Below are positions 39,300 to 51,419 of a stretch of 64,000 nt of DNA, piece by piece. The translations under genes and the position numbers were made by a program. The stretch lies in contig OU452200.1 of assembly GCA_911728435.2 (NCBI GenBank), positions 36,409,715 through 36,473,714 on the forward strand, written 5' to 3'. This stretch comes from Apoderus coryli (Eukaryota; Arthropoda; Insecta; Coleoptera; Attelabidae). Every line of letters begins with the position of its first letter. Position 1 is the stretch's first letter. The notes beneath the pieces were generated by a model. The model did no database searches. It was given only the letters and a program-made list of their open reading frames with translations, and was not told the origin of the DNA.

Positions 39300-40085
39300 A
39301 TTCAAAAAGGCAGGGCTCTCTGAATCTCTCGTCTATATTCCAAGCAGAGATGAACGCTATTAATCATTGTGCGCAAGAATGCCTGCAGAGAGGCATTCGG
39401 GAACGGCAGATCAATATTATGTCAGACAGTCAAGCTGCGTTAAAAGCACTGAGGTCTTACACCTTCACGTCAAAAGCTAGCATGGGAATGCAAACAAACC
39501 CTAACGCAACTGACAGCTCAGGGGAAAAAGATTACTCTGACATGGGTGCCAGGACATGAAGGCATAGAGGGGAACGAAGCGGCGGACCAACTTACAAAAG
39601 AGGGCGCAAACGCTCCGTTCTGCAACCCGGAACCCATCTTTTGTCGTCCAAAAAGCCATATGAAGGAAGAACTTCGGAGATGGGAAAAGGAACAACTTAA
39701 GTCCTACTGGAGAAACACTCCAGGCCTAAGACAATCAAAAAGGTTTATCAAACCTTCAGAGGCCAACGCGGGGAAGCTTATCCAACTGGAGAGAAGCGAC
39801 CTAAGGAGAATTACAGGCCTTTTTACGGGACACAACCCAGTGAAGTACCATCTCAAAAAGAGGGGCCTAACCGAGGACGACACTTGTCGGTTTTGCGAAG
39901 ACGCAACAGAGAGAACAGAACACGTGCTAAACGTGGCTAAAACACCTTGGAGAGGTGACCCTAACACCCCACGAGGCAAGGAATTTAGCCCCCAGAGAAA
40001 TCATCAACTTCATGAAAAATGTGGGACAGCTGGGTAATTCATAGATTAGAGTCATTCACAAAAGATCTTCTGCAGGTCGAAGTGA
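39300..40085 (+). pseudogene. LINE RNase H domain and C-terminal zinc knuckle
   Basis: Some LINE clades (I, R1, Loa-like) carry RNase H after the RT. Seen: SIFQAEMNAINHCAQECLQ (catalytic E), INIMSDSQAALKAL (catalytic D), then in a second frame TWVPGHEGIEGNEAADQLTK (H and D). Next come RFIKPSEANAGKLIQLERSD, YHLKKRGLTEDDTCRFC and ATERTEHVLN. The knuckle CRFC-EDATERTEH is partly lost because a frame change follows. The last block (EIINFMKNVGQLG) lies in another frame near 40000. Two frame changes at least. The 3' end (GAGTCATTCACAAAAGATCT) also occurs in the copy at 46225. Confidence 0.8.
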
Positions 40086-40089
40086 GGGG

Positions 40090-43000
40090 AGGCCAAACCG
40101 CCTAAACGACTCCGATAAAACAATCCACAAGCTCGACCAAAAACAACAACGAATTAATGCTTCAGAGGAGTGTTTGGACTATTACACACCAGAATCCAAA
40201 AGACAATCAGTGAGTGATGCGATGAACCGAATCCTAACAAAGAAGCAACAGTCGGCTGGTAAGGTGATGTCGTCTATATTTCACATATACCAGGCAAAAT
40301 ATACACTTCTCTCAGCTGTTCTTAAGGTTCGATGTTGAGGAAGCAATCGATTTCTTAATCTCACCACGTATTCCCATGCATGAGAGAGGAATTTCTTGTC
40401 TACAAAGTGAAAAGACCTCGGGAAAGCCCAGAGAAACTATTAAAAGAAAGAATCTTATTTTAATTTGATATGAACGCATCAGAGAATAATAACACCACCC
40501 TAGAATGACTAAATGCAATGCGTGTTGTGAATGTTTATTGCATTAAATTTCGAGTGGAAGTCATTAAAGATGTGAAAGGGGTAAAGGGGGTAGATGGCAG
40601 CGACGACACTCACACATTAGGGGGAATGCGAACTACGCGCGAAATGCATTTACATACAACACAACATGCAAAAACTGGTGATTGCGAAAGTTAGGAACAA
40701 CTTTGCGGGTGCATTTTGATTACTTCTGTGCAGACAGGATATGGTTATTTCTCTGATAAATGCTAAATGGTTGTTCATGCATTATGGTTTGTTTGATGTA
40801 ATTATTAACTATCTGCACAATAAAAATGTGAATGATTCGTATGTTGCCTATACGTCCACACTATTGCCGAAACTGGCTTCAATAACCCTTCAAAATATTG
40901 GATAAAATTAATGATCAATAGTAAGACGTCGAACGTTTCTCAGACTATCTTTACAATCTTGTGTTAACCGCAATATACGAGAATCAAACTTATGATTCTC
41001 CCATCTCTAGTACACTCCCGAGGCAGTCTTGAGTATGGTCTCATTTGCTGCTCTTTCTCTCATCTATTGGTAATGATCCCTAGGTCCCTATTGGACACGT
41101 TCTCATAGCCCCTGTAAGGCATAATATGCATGCTAGTTCTTGTACCCTATCAAGTTTCCTCCTTGTTGTTCTTTGTTCTGTCTTAGAGCCTTGGTGAAAA
41201 AGCAACAATCTACTGTATGGGTGTTCGAGAATAAACCGAATTTTACAAAAGTTGTTTGGGTAAGAACCACTTTCTTACAATCCTCAGAGTAGAAATAATG
41301 TTTGAGAACTGTTTTGAACTTATTGGCAGAGAACAACAGAGAATATGAACTCCCACCACTTTCTATTGTCATGTGCGAAGCAAGTGGTAGCCATTTTTTA
41401 ATATACTCGACAGATCCGTATTTACGTTTTATTGAAATTACAGGATAGGTAAAGAACAGGGGGGTAATAGAATTACATCTTTATTAATTATAAAAACAAA
41501 AAAATACTTTTTTACTTTTATTCATGTTTCCATATAATCATTTTATTTTTAAAATTTCTATTGATTAATGTTAATGTATAAAATAACCTTAACCTAAAAT
41601 GTAATTTGGTAACATATTTTTTTTGGGAAATTAGAACATGGATGTTCAAACGTTACATTTTTGCTTAAATTAATAAAATTATTAATAATATTTAACTTGA
41701 TTAAACAATTTTCAAAATTATTTTTAAATATATTTGCTAATGTGGAAATGTATTTTACAAAATTGTCATGTGGCATCATTAAATTACCATACAAATTTGT
41801 ATTTTCGTATGCTTTGAAGTAGCAAAACAGCGAAGACTCATCTAATGATTCTACTGATTTAGCGTACTTCGTACATACATCACAAGTATAATTAAGAATG
41901 TATTATATTTTACCTGTTTATGGCCTTCAGAAAAACAACGCAAGCACACATGTTGAGAATTTCCCATTATATACTTACAAAACATGCTAAACTCACCCCC
42001 AATAAATGGACAATAAAACCTGAGACGTGAATTTACTACCTGCTAATATCTATAATAGTTAAAATATGTAATTCAAAATGAATAAACACTGTCATAATTT
42101 AATAGAATTTTTGCACTCATCTAGTAAGATTTTTAAGCTCTCTTTTTAGAATGCTTAAGATGTATTGGCCTTTTATGGGCAAATAGACTGAACCAAGTTA
42201 TAAAAGATAAGGGCCATTGTGCTGCGAAATTAAGCGAAGTTATTCGTGTTTTTTAAAAAAAATTTGTGATTTTTTAGGCAAGTAAGCTCAATCTTTTAAA
42301 CAGTTTGTTTAGAAATATTTGTTTTTCAAAATAACAATTGGTAATTTGATTTAATGTACCTATGTGATATTATTTTAATCTAATTTTATATGCATCTAAT
42401 TCAAATACTACATAAATATCTTACCTTTTACTATCCATCGGGAAACTAAAGAATGATAAATTGCAGTTATAAAATTTATTCCTGCAATTCTTCGCAGCAC
42501 ACATCATTCCGCCTCTGCTTTTTTGCATTTCAAAATAAACAATATCACTATCAAAAGTTTATAAAACAAAAACACACAATATAACTATCTAACACACAGA
42601 ATACTACGGCTCTGGAAAGCAAATCACTTGAAATGGCAAAGCACAAATAAAATATCCCGACGACAATGAGAGTATAAGAAAACATGGCGATTTTGAGTGC
42701 GCAATCTCTGCCCTCACCAGCAAGATCACATTCTCTGTTGTTCTCTGGTATTGGGACGAATATTAAAATGTCCCCTACGCTTAGAGATGAATAAATACAT
42801 CCGGCAACACCGCGTTGACTATACAATAGTAATTTTAGGTGATATGTTCTGGCGACTCAAACTAATTGGAGGCGACTCTGTACAGATTTAGTATGCTGTA
42901 CCTCTTCCGGGGCAGCGTTGTGTTAATTTGGTAGAATGTGCCTCGCTCACCGTACAAATATAGAATAGACGTACGCGCGCCAGAATGTTGTAGAACAAAC

Positions 43001-44105
43001 GCGTATTTGCAAGAAATAAAGAAATGATAAAAATACTTAACGTGCAACGGGGACAGACAACTAGTAATAAAGTGAATAGTCTATACAGTGTTGTAAAATA
43101 TAAATAGTAGAAATACATATAGTGAAAATAAATATAAATAGTTCTTTTAAGTTATTAGTTTATTTAAGTGTTTATTAATTAAGTGTAAATAAATATTAGT
43201 TTTAAGTCAAATCTCGTTAATATTTCACACATAGAACCCTCCTATCACGTCATATAAGAGCTTTGAAGCAATTTTTCCTGTACGTCTCGTAGAATTTTTA
43301 TTTCGCATATTTATTATCCCAAGTACGTCAAAAATTGGGTTTAAAAAAATACAGAAAATAAAAAACGCATAAAACATAAGGCCTATTATTATTTAGTATT
43401 ATTTTTTTCTGTTCCTCCTCTTACATATTTTTTTTTCGCTTCTGTTCAGGATTACAATTTATTACTCAAAGCAGATTCACCGCTCCTATAGAACACATGG
43501 GTTGAATTATTTCCAGTGAAATAAGGTAAAAAAATATATAAATTTTCTCTCAACCTTTGGTCTTGCTCTTGCTATTTGCAGATGAAATAAATGAATCTCT
43601 ACGTGTATTTATGAATACAAAAATAATATAGACAACAACACAGATAAAAAAAAATACAGAACAGAACACAAAACCTTTTTAGAGGAAATATGGAATTTCT
43701 TGTTATCAAAGCATAATGAAGTTATTCAAGGCTCATGGGCGGCCCTTAAATAAATAATGTTCTAGGATCATAAATAATTTTGATGGAAGTTATTTGAGAG
43801 TACTAGTATTCACAGGATTTAATAGAAAACCACTTTCCTAGAAGAACGTTATTGCTTGCCAGCTTTAAAGACGAAAGAGGATTTTCTGTTCACATCGAGA
43901 CCTATTATATGTGTCCTCAGCTTCAATTTCAGTGCTGAAGATACTACCTAAATACCTTTTGTTGGTTCTAGAGTATCCATCTGGCTCAGGGACAAAAACC
44001 AACACCCAGGACTGGGTCGAGAAGCCCTCCCTTAGATAGCAAACAGTGATTGCATATTACTCCTGCCCTAAATGATATACGGATGAATTGGGGCTCTAAG
44101 TAATA
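40090..44105. other. Long unassigned region
   Basis: Four kilobases without coding similarity I can defend. ORFs at 41133-41372 and 42551-42826 have no recognised motif. The stretch 42846-43229 (TGTTCTGG to TTCACACA) looks somewhat like a solo LTR but has no partner or clear target duplication. Confidence 0.35.
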
Positions 44106-44110
44106 TTTAT

Positions 44111-44327
44111 CCTGCCAAAGATTGCAAAATTCGGGTAGTGGATGTTCAAACAAAAACTGGAGTGTACAAACGACCCGTTACCAAAATATCGATTTATTGG
44201 AAGACACTAGTTTAAGGGGGGAGAAGTGTTAGATTTTATTAGACTTTGTATATTGTGTTAACTGATTTTGAGTGGTAAACAGATTGTTGAGAGTTGTGTG
44301 ATCGCTGAAAAATCATTACTTCTAACA
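44111..44327 (+). mobile_element. BEL/Pao 3' remnant: DUF5641 tail, PPT and short LTR
   Basis: The last codons of a BEL/Pao Pol read PAKDCKIRVVDVQTKTGVYK then RPVTKI, ending TAA 44213-44215. The overlapping AAGGGGGGAGAAG is a polypurine tract. TGTTAGATTTTATTAGAC starts the LTR at 44227, and TTACTTCTAACA would end it at 44327, giving only ~101 bp. That is short for this group, so it is probably internally deleted. This is a different family from the 27-33.7 kb element. Confidence 0.65.
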
Positions 44328-44789
44328 ATCGGTAAGGACTTTTACGATTAAATCGGATCTTCCATATTTATTTTTCAATACATCTATTAAGTTTGATGCC
44401 GAAACTGTCATAGAAATTAATAAACCTTCTACTGAACGACGCGCTTCACCTTTCAAACATTTTCTTAATCTAATTTGTCAACTGTTTGCCGTAATAATAT
44501 TTTTTCAAGTTTATTTTCATTGTTTGCATTAGTCTGACTTACTGCTTCGAAATTGGGAGTAAATTCCGCATTTTCTTGGAGCCAATTCGTTACTTTTTTG
44601 AAGGTAGGTTGTTCTTCTAAATTATTTCGTTTTCAGCGGTGTCCTCTTTATTTTCCAAAAACTAGAAACTGATTTTGTTAACTGTAACTGTAACTCGAGT
44701 TCTAAGATTTCTTTTTTTATCTGCATTTTCGGAGACATTTTTCATTCTGTTCTGGAATGACCAAGGAGTAGTTATCGGTTCTGAACTGG

Positions 44790-45595
44790 CAAATCTTTTT
44801 GCTGAATATTTTGCGTCCGTTTATTCTGCTCCAAATGGCTACCGATTTGAGATGTATACACTGGTTTAGCTGCTTTGGATGTGAGTAAGGAATTAGCACC
44901 AGACAAAATTTCACTAAATTTTCTTCGTAATCCTTCGCGCTATATCCAAACTGTTCGAAAACCCTGTCTGGATTTTTGTCCGGCAGATCTGCGGAGCTTA
45001 ATCTTCTGGCCTTCGTCGACTATTTGACTGCGGCGTTGGAAAGGGGTTGTCAAGTTCATACTTCTCCAAGACCTTTGATAAGGTTAGTCATCAGATACTG
45101 GTCGCAAAGCTTGTCGCAGACCTTGTTGGAGAACCGTTCTTGCAATGGCTTACTAGCTACTTGTCTGGCCGTACACAGATCATACGTATATGTGGATTGA
45201 GGTCTTCTGATATTCATGTGACATCTAGTGTCCCTCAGGGTTGACATCTGCGACCTGTATTGTTTAATTTGTTTGTGAGTGATATCGCGAAATTTTTCTC
45301 AAACAGCAACTTTAAGCTTTTTGCAGATGATCTAAAGATTTATAGAAGGGTTCTGACATTATAGAATGCTGTAATTTTACGGGCAGAAGTTGAATAAATT
45401 GTTTTTGTGGTGTGAGGCAAACGGTATGGATCTAAATATATCTAAATGTTTCATTATAAATTTTAATAGATCAAGGATGCCTATAGATTATAATTTCAGT
45501 ATTGATAGCTTTGAATGAGCTCTGTTAACACAGTCAGAGATCTTGGTGTCCTGCTTGATAATTCCCTGTCGTTTGCTTGTAATATTATATTAAGT
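44790..45595 (+). pseudogene. Jockey-like LINE RT pseudogene
   Basis: The plus strand in several frames gives ELANLFAEYFASVYSAPNG, VSKELAPDKISLNFLRN, SYFSKTFDKVSHQILVAKL (motif A, aspartate eroded), FLQWLTSYLSGRTQIIRI, SSVPQG then a stop in motif B, LRPVLFNLFVSDIAKFF, FKLFADDLKIYRRV (motif C, FADD) and LFLWCEANGMDLNISKC. Most of the palm is represented, but stops (45241) and frame changes are numerous. It breaks off near 45595, just before the hairpin motif at 45613. Confidence 0.82.
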
Positions 45596-45599
45596 TCAG

Positions 45600-46220
45600 T
45601 GATATAATATCACTGATCATGGCCTTAGTTAAGGCCGAAACATGTTGGAAGAAAAAAAAATGGTTAATTTTGTTTTATTATACATATCTTGTGTTTCACT
45701 CTGTATAAGGACAGCCTAATTTCCAATAGACAACATCAAATAAACATTTCGTGTTTAATATGAATAAATGTCCAAGCTTTTAGCCTGTTTACATGTTGTT
45801 AATATGAATTTAAACGATTTAAAGCACTAACCTACGCTTGGTTATGAACTACTGTACAAGTTGCTTGTTTTACAACAAACATACATATACGTGTAGGTAT
45901 ATATGCATTTAGACTAAACGGGATCCCCACATTGTATTATGTAAATATTGAATATTGTTAATTGCTTGTGTATATCGAACGGACAAGCTACAACATTCAT
46001 TCATATATTATTATTGGGTTTTTGTGTTCAATGCTTTGAAATTTTAATTGATTTTCAACTGAAGTTTAATTTTAAAAGCTTACAATGTACTCATATAAAC
46101 AGTTTCAATAAACTGCTGCCCATATCTATTTTTGTACAGCATTTGCAGCAATTTTAGGTCTAGTTTGAGTTTATTTGATTGTCGATTGTAGTTAGGTCGT
46201 TTACCCTTTCATTTCTTTGA
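45600..46220. other. Spacer with a second hairpin-GAAAC motif
   Basis: CTGATCA at 45613, stem GGCCTT/AAGGCC, then GAAAC (45637-45641). Otherwise AT-rich with no gene recognised. Confidence 0.4.
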
Positions 46221-46224
46221 TCTA

Positions 46225-46465
46225 AAAAGATCTTTTGTGAATGACTCTAACCCAAAGGTCACCCAGTTGACCCACACTTTATATGAAATTGATGATCTCC
46301 CTGGAGAGCAATTGCCTTGCTTTTTATAGTGTTAAAGTCACCCCCCCAACGTATTCCAGCAATCGCAGAACATGTGTTCAGTGGTCACTGTTGCCTCTTT
46401 GCAGTATCGACATTTATCGTCCTCACTCAAGCCCATCTTTTTTATGCGTCTTCACTCGTTTCTAT
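46225..46465 (-). pseudogene. C-terminal zinc knuckle of an RNase H-type LINE
   Basis: Minus-strand reading gives HIKKMGLSEDDKCRYCKEAT then VTTEHMFCDCWNTLG, a CCHC knuckle. It corresponds to YHLKKRGLTEDDTCRFC in the copy at 39.3-40.1 kb. The 3' end GAGTCATTCACAAAAGATCT is shared by both. This copy keeps the knuckle intact. It is short and truncated. Confidence 0.7.
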
Positions 46466-46469
46466 CCAG

Positions 46470-47660
46470 TTCGATAAGCTTTTTAGAAGTAACAAAGCTT
46501 TTAAAACACATGTTTTCTCAAAAGATAATTTTTTCAGCATTTGTGGCATAAAGTTACAAATATTTATTATCTAACAGTGGTGGCGTTTTGCTCAGGATTG
46601 TTTCCTTAACATTGTCGAAATACCTACTTATAATTAGAGTTAAGTTAGATGATTTATTGTATAGGCAATTGAAGCTTACTATCATGGTTATCCGCACACC
46701 TAAGTATGATTATTAAAAAGGGCTCGAAAAGATGTATGGCTTTTCATCCAGTAAAGCTTTCTAAGGATTAAAAAGTCATTATATGGTCGTATTGTTTCTC
46801 ACTTTATGAAATGGTAGTGACTGATTAATCTCCTGAAAGAGCTCCAATATAAGGTATTGCTTGGTAAATCAATCTGTGGCAACGAAGCAGCATTTTTAAG
46901 TGATTGTTTGTTTTATTTTTATTTAATAACTAAAATTTTTACCACTAAATATTAAAATACAGAAAAGAAATTACGATCTTCTGTAACATCGGCAATACCA
47001 CGCGAAATAGGTGGTTAGACGCCGCCTGAATGATCCTAATTGGTGCAATTGTTGCCGCCTCTCGTAATAATATTGAATCAACTAGTGGCAGAGTGGTGTT
47101 ATTTATACTTTTGTTGTCCTGTATGAGTTGCAATATTGTCAAATATTATATCAAATTATTATTGTATATTTAGTGTCCTGTTACTTTAGTGTTTTAGGTT
47201 CAAAACAATTTTTCTTTGTTCTTGTAGAAATATAAACTTACACATTGTTTGTTGTTGATTAAGGCATCAAAACTGGAAATTTTTATTGAATCTACTTATA
47301 ATTTTGATATTTTAAAGATTAACAACATAATCGTGACAGAAGTTAACACTATACCAAAATAACAAAGGGTCCAAAAATTCTCGTAACAACAAATTTTTCA
47401 ATATCGCTCTCGATTTTTGATATTTCTAAAACTAACACTATTAAGCGTCGTATATCATTTAAAAGGAACAAAAATATGCAATTTTATTGGCTAAAAAAAT
47501 CAGGGTAGTTGGATTTAAAAAAACATCTCTTAGAACCCCTCCCTATATGCGCGAGTTAAACCCAATATAGAGTTAACTTACGCAAAACATAAATTAAATA
47601 TATAAGAACCCGCAATACAACCGGAAATTTCAACCTAACTACATTAAAAGAAGTTCTTAA
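46470..47660. other. Unassigned region
   Basis: AT-rich. The 65-codon minus-strand ORF at 46945-47142 has no recognised motif. Confidence 0.35.
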
Positions 47661-47667
47661 TAGCAAG

Positions 47668-47810
47668 TAATGATTGGAATAGTTTTTGCCGACATGTTAA
47701 GCAGTTGGAAGAAGAATTTTGGAGGAAATTGAACACATTATAATAACTTTAGGGCAAGATGACGACAGCGAGACTGATGATAATGATGATGCTCAAGTTG
47801 ACGAAATCTA
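47668..47810 (+). pseudogene. Pogo/Tigger-like transposase C-terminal scrap
   Basis: One frame reads NDWNSFCRHVKQLEEEFWRK. The next reads EHIIITLGQDDDSETDDNDD and ends TAA near 47810. A VEE.FW block, an II.LG block and an acidic tail are usual at the C-terminus of CENP-B/pogo-type DDE transposases. There is one frameshift. Family assignment is by general resemblance. Confidence 0.45.
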
Positions 47811-47814
47811 ACAG

Positions 47815-50265
47815 ATTGCCACCGTCTATAAAGTAATACTAATTATGATCGCTATATTTAATCGACATATTTAAAACAGTTAATTATAGTTCCTGAACGT
47901 GACTTAAAGCAACAAAAAGATCCGAGACATTTTAATTATTTTCGATAAGTGTTAAGTTGTTTTAGATTTTTTTGTTTAACTCAAGCAAGATTACACTGTT
48001 ACAAATCAATTTGCCAAACAATAAATATTAGTAACAATAATTATCGCACAGACTGAATAAAAGTTAATAATTAAATTATATTTATAATTTAATTCTCAAG
48101 ATGAAACAGCTATCGAAATCTAGTCGATAATTTTGCAGTTACGTATTAGGTTGTATTTTATTCGAAGGGGACTTAAGATGCCTTCGCATTTTTAAAATTC
48201 AGAACCGTTCTAGTTTTTTAAGAATTCAGACTTTCCAGTTTTATAAAGTTTAAGAATTGTTTTAGCATTTAAAGAGTTTGGACTTCTCAGTTTTTATAAA
48301 GTCTAAGAACTTTTTTCTAGTTTTTGTAAGTATAAAAGTCATTCAGTTTTTAAAGTCCAGTTCATTTTCAGTTTCTGAAATAGTGACTTTTTTTCAAAGT
48401 TTCTTAATAGTCAGTTGACGTAAAGTTTTGCTCAGTAAGTTATTTTGGTTGTTCTTTTTAATGTCTCTAAAGTTAAAGACCTTTTTGTTTCTAAAAGTTT
48501 CAGTAAAGTTAAAGTTTGTTCCTTTTTGTAAATTGTCGGATATATCGAATAGTCGAAATTTCAAGTCCGTTACAGGTAATTGTCAGATTACAATTACAGT
48601 TAAAGTTGTATGTGGAAATTAATATAATTATTCGTAATTATATTGCCTGAAATTAATATAATTATTCGTAATTATATTAATTTACCTTTGCAGTTGTACA
48701 GTTTGTTAGATTAATATTTTCTATCCTTAGATTTTCATTTTGTTTTAATATTTTAATCTTTTTATTTATATGCATATCTATTTTTTTAATTGTTACTAAT
48801 TTTTATTATTAAATTGTTTTTTTTTTATAGCTCCAAATCTTGTGTTTTTATTTAAATTAAAGCTTCTAGTTGGGGGGAGCTTTAGATATCTTTGTAAACA
48901 AAAGGGTCATACAATTTTAAATAGCAATCGGGGTTCACTTGGATTAAGACTTTTAATCAGATCTTTTTTTGGGTGTATACAAGGGCCGCTAATTTCAATT
49001 GTCACAATTGGATCCATCTTACTAACGAGGAATGGACTTTCCTCTCTTATAGTGCTATTGTGATGGATTCATGTGTGGTGTTATCATTATTACAATCAAT
49101 ATTTCACCTTGATGGTCGTAGACTTTCCCGCTTCGCTTCTTAGGTACTTGTCAATTATTTTTGTTTTTGTTTTCCATCTTCCGGACGTCATCCAGTTTTT
49201 AGTATAAACGCAGCCCTAGTGCAGCCCTAGTTTCTCTCTATGCTTTGGGAATGTTGCCTAAGTCTAGACTTGCTTTGGAAAACCTTCGTGATATAGGATG
49301 GCTTGAGTTGCTCTTCAATTGGCGATTTAAATGGTTGTAAACTTTTAATTGTGCATTCTATTCGAATTTTTGTGAATATTTTTCTCGATAGGCGTTTGTA
49401 GGTAATGCCCTTTCCGGCCCAGCTGCCACGGGAATTGGTTGATGCGTCTGCGACATTGAAAATGAGTCTATTAGAAACCTCAGAATATCGGTTGTTGATG
49501 GGTCTATAAGTTATCCTATGACATTGGTGTGATCTTTTGAAATAACCTTTTGGAGACGTTGAGTTGAACTAGGGCGAGTTCCTCGGTTATTTGATGAGCT
49601 ATTCACAAAATTTATTCAAATCAAGAAAATTTAATATTGGAGCAACAATTCCAAGGCCTAAACTAGTGACACAACTAGGTATATTGAAATTTATTAGGGA
49701 AGACAGCAATTTTCAATCCTCAACAAGTATTTCTTATCCCAAGTCCTATACCCTTGATGTGTAGACGTGCCCATATGCATAATATTACTGCCTGAATGCT
49801 ATCTGCTACAGAAATCTAAATGAAACTTGGCACAGTTTTGTAAAAAGTGTTTTATGTGTATTACTTCCTGCATATGAGGTCAGTTGATCATAGCACCTAC
49901 CATTCATAAATATGTTGTTTAATGCATGAGTTCAACGCATGTATAGGTATAGATGTTTAGGAAACTCAACTGTATGTATTGATATATTATTGTTAAGGTT
50001 TGCGGTAATAAATAAAATTATGAATAATACAGTTATAATTGTTCACTAGGTTAATGGGACAAGGGACTTTGTAGTTGTAATAGTAGTTTATTTAAAATTC
50101 AATAATCCAACACGTTTGGGCGATAGTACTAGTCTAAGAGCCGGTGGTAGATCGACCTTCACCTATCTTATTGCCAGATGAGACATATTCTTTATCAAAT
50201 AATATTAACCCTCAGCTACTACCGAGACATTTGTATGGCAAATGTACTACTGAAAATTAACAAAA
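47815..50265. other. Unassigned region with A/T-rich degenerate repeats
   Basis: 48200-48560 repeats variants of CAGTTTTTAAAGT. 49200-49400 minus strand weakly resembles the start of a LINE RT (IKSLQPFKSP), too eroded to call. A tandem hairpin pair lies at 48615-48680. Confidence 0.35.
48615..48680. repeat. Two tandem copies of a TTCG-loop hairpin
   Basis: Each copy is GAAATTAATATAATTA, TTCG, TAATTATATT. The second extends to AATTT, giving a 15-bp perfect stem. The copies are 34 bp apart (48615 and 48649). Confidence 0.8.
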
Positions 50266-50270
50266 CTAGA

Positions 50271-51415
50271 TTAACCCACTGATGGGTCCTAAGGACCCAT
50301 CCTATTTTTATATACGGTATATTTTTTAAGTTCGGCAACATTGGATACTCTCCATCCCAGTACTCTTCCGCAATATCATGCGCCTGACTCTGAAAGTAAA
50401 ATTTTGCACGGCAGTGTTGTTTTTGTCGCAGAGGTGTAAAGGTAGCGTCTAATTGGGTCCTGAGGACCTATCAGTAGTTATTACGCAACATTTTAATATT
50501 TGCTTATTAGTTTCAAAGCATTTAGTTTTTGTGCTATATTGCAAGGTATTTATTATTATTTTGTGCAGGTTTTGGCAGACGCTAAAACGCATAATCTTGT
50601 AAATGCAGAAATTTATGCAGGATCTGAAAGAAAAGTTGCTGGTGCCTTTAAACCTATCTTATTATATCCAACAAGAGTGGTTGTAAGGCTTGCGGAGTGG
50701 GTTAAAGGCTCTAACAGGAATATCACAGGGGAGAATTGGTACACTTCAGTGGAGCTGGTTGATGGACTGAAAAAAAAAAGGTTGACTTACGTGGGAACTT
50801 TGAGAATAAATAATAGATCTATTCCACCTGAATTTTTACCCATCCGAAAACGTGAAATACATTTGTCGGTATTTGAATTTGCTTCTTCAACCACCATAGT
50901 AAGTAAGCAATAATTTTGTAAATAAAGACACCAAACAGCGGGAGATAATTAATTTTTATAATAAAACTAAATCCGGAGTTGCCGCCTTAGATGCAAAATG
51001 TGCGTTATATTCGGTATTCAGAACAACCAATCAATGGCCAATGGCCATTTTTTTGCTACATTGAACATTGCAGGTGTAAATTCTCGAGTTTTGTACCAAT
51101 TTGCATTAAACGGTAAAGTAATACAACGTTACGCATTTATCAAAACCTTGGACTGCAACTAATAAGTGAACATCTGCGACTTAGAATTGCTAACAAAAAG
51201 GTGCCCTCAAAACTCCGATTCTTCATCGCTGAACTACTAGGAGAAGTTGTTCCTATTCATGAGCAAGCAGCTCCTGAAAAAAGCAATACATAAAGGTGTG
51301 CCATATGTCCCTCCAAGCAGGATAGGAAAACTGCTATTCAGTGTGACGTGTGTAAATTGCTCATTTGCAATCAATGTTCCAAAAAAATGTGTCCTAAGTG
51401 TTTTGAAAATTAAGT
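50271..51415 (+). mobile_element. piggyBac-like remnant
   Basis: TTAACCC at 50271, the standard piggyBac target plus terminus, is followed by the hairpin GATGGGTCC-TAA-GGACCCATC and a weaker copy (TGGGTCC-TGA-GGACCTA) at 50454. The transposase C-terminal half starts 300 bp in. No GGGTTAA right terminus was found downstream, so the right end is missing. Confidence 0.6.
50569..51413 (+). pseudogene. piggyBac transposase C-terminal half
   Basis: piggyBac transposases excise and insert at TTAA. Seen: VLADAKTHNLVNAEIYAG, VKGSNRNITGENWYTSVEL (usually DNWYTS, so the second catalytic D reads E), RLTYVGTLRINNRSIPPEFL, then in other frames INFYNKTKSGVAALDAKC (usually GVDTLD, so the third D reads A). 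Next come ALYSVFRTTNQWPMA, RVPSKLRRF and a terminal Cys-rich finger (CAICPSKQDRKTAIQCDVCK). The N-terminal half with the first D is absent; similarity starts just after TTATTTTGTGCAG, which looks like a 3' splice site. Catalytic substitutions and frame breaks mean it is inactive. Confidence 0.8.
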
Positions 51416-51419
51416 CCAA

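Noticed and set aside
42846..43229. Solo LTR (TGTTCTGG to TTCACACA)
   Set aside because: No second copy, no target duplication and no adjoining coding or priming sites.
49190..49400. LINE RT N-terminal scrap (minus strand, IKSLQPFKSP)
   Set aside because: Only about ten residues fit; the rest does not align with any RT motif.
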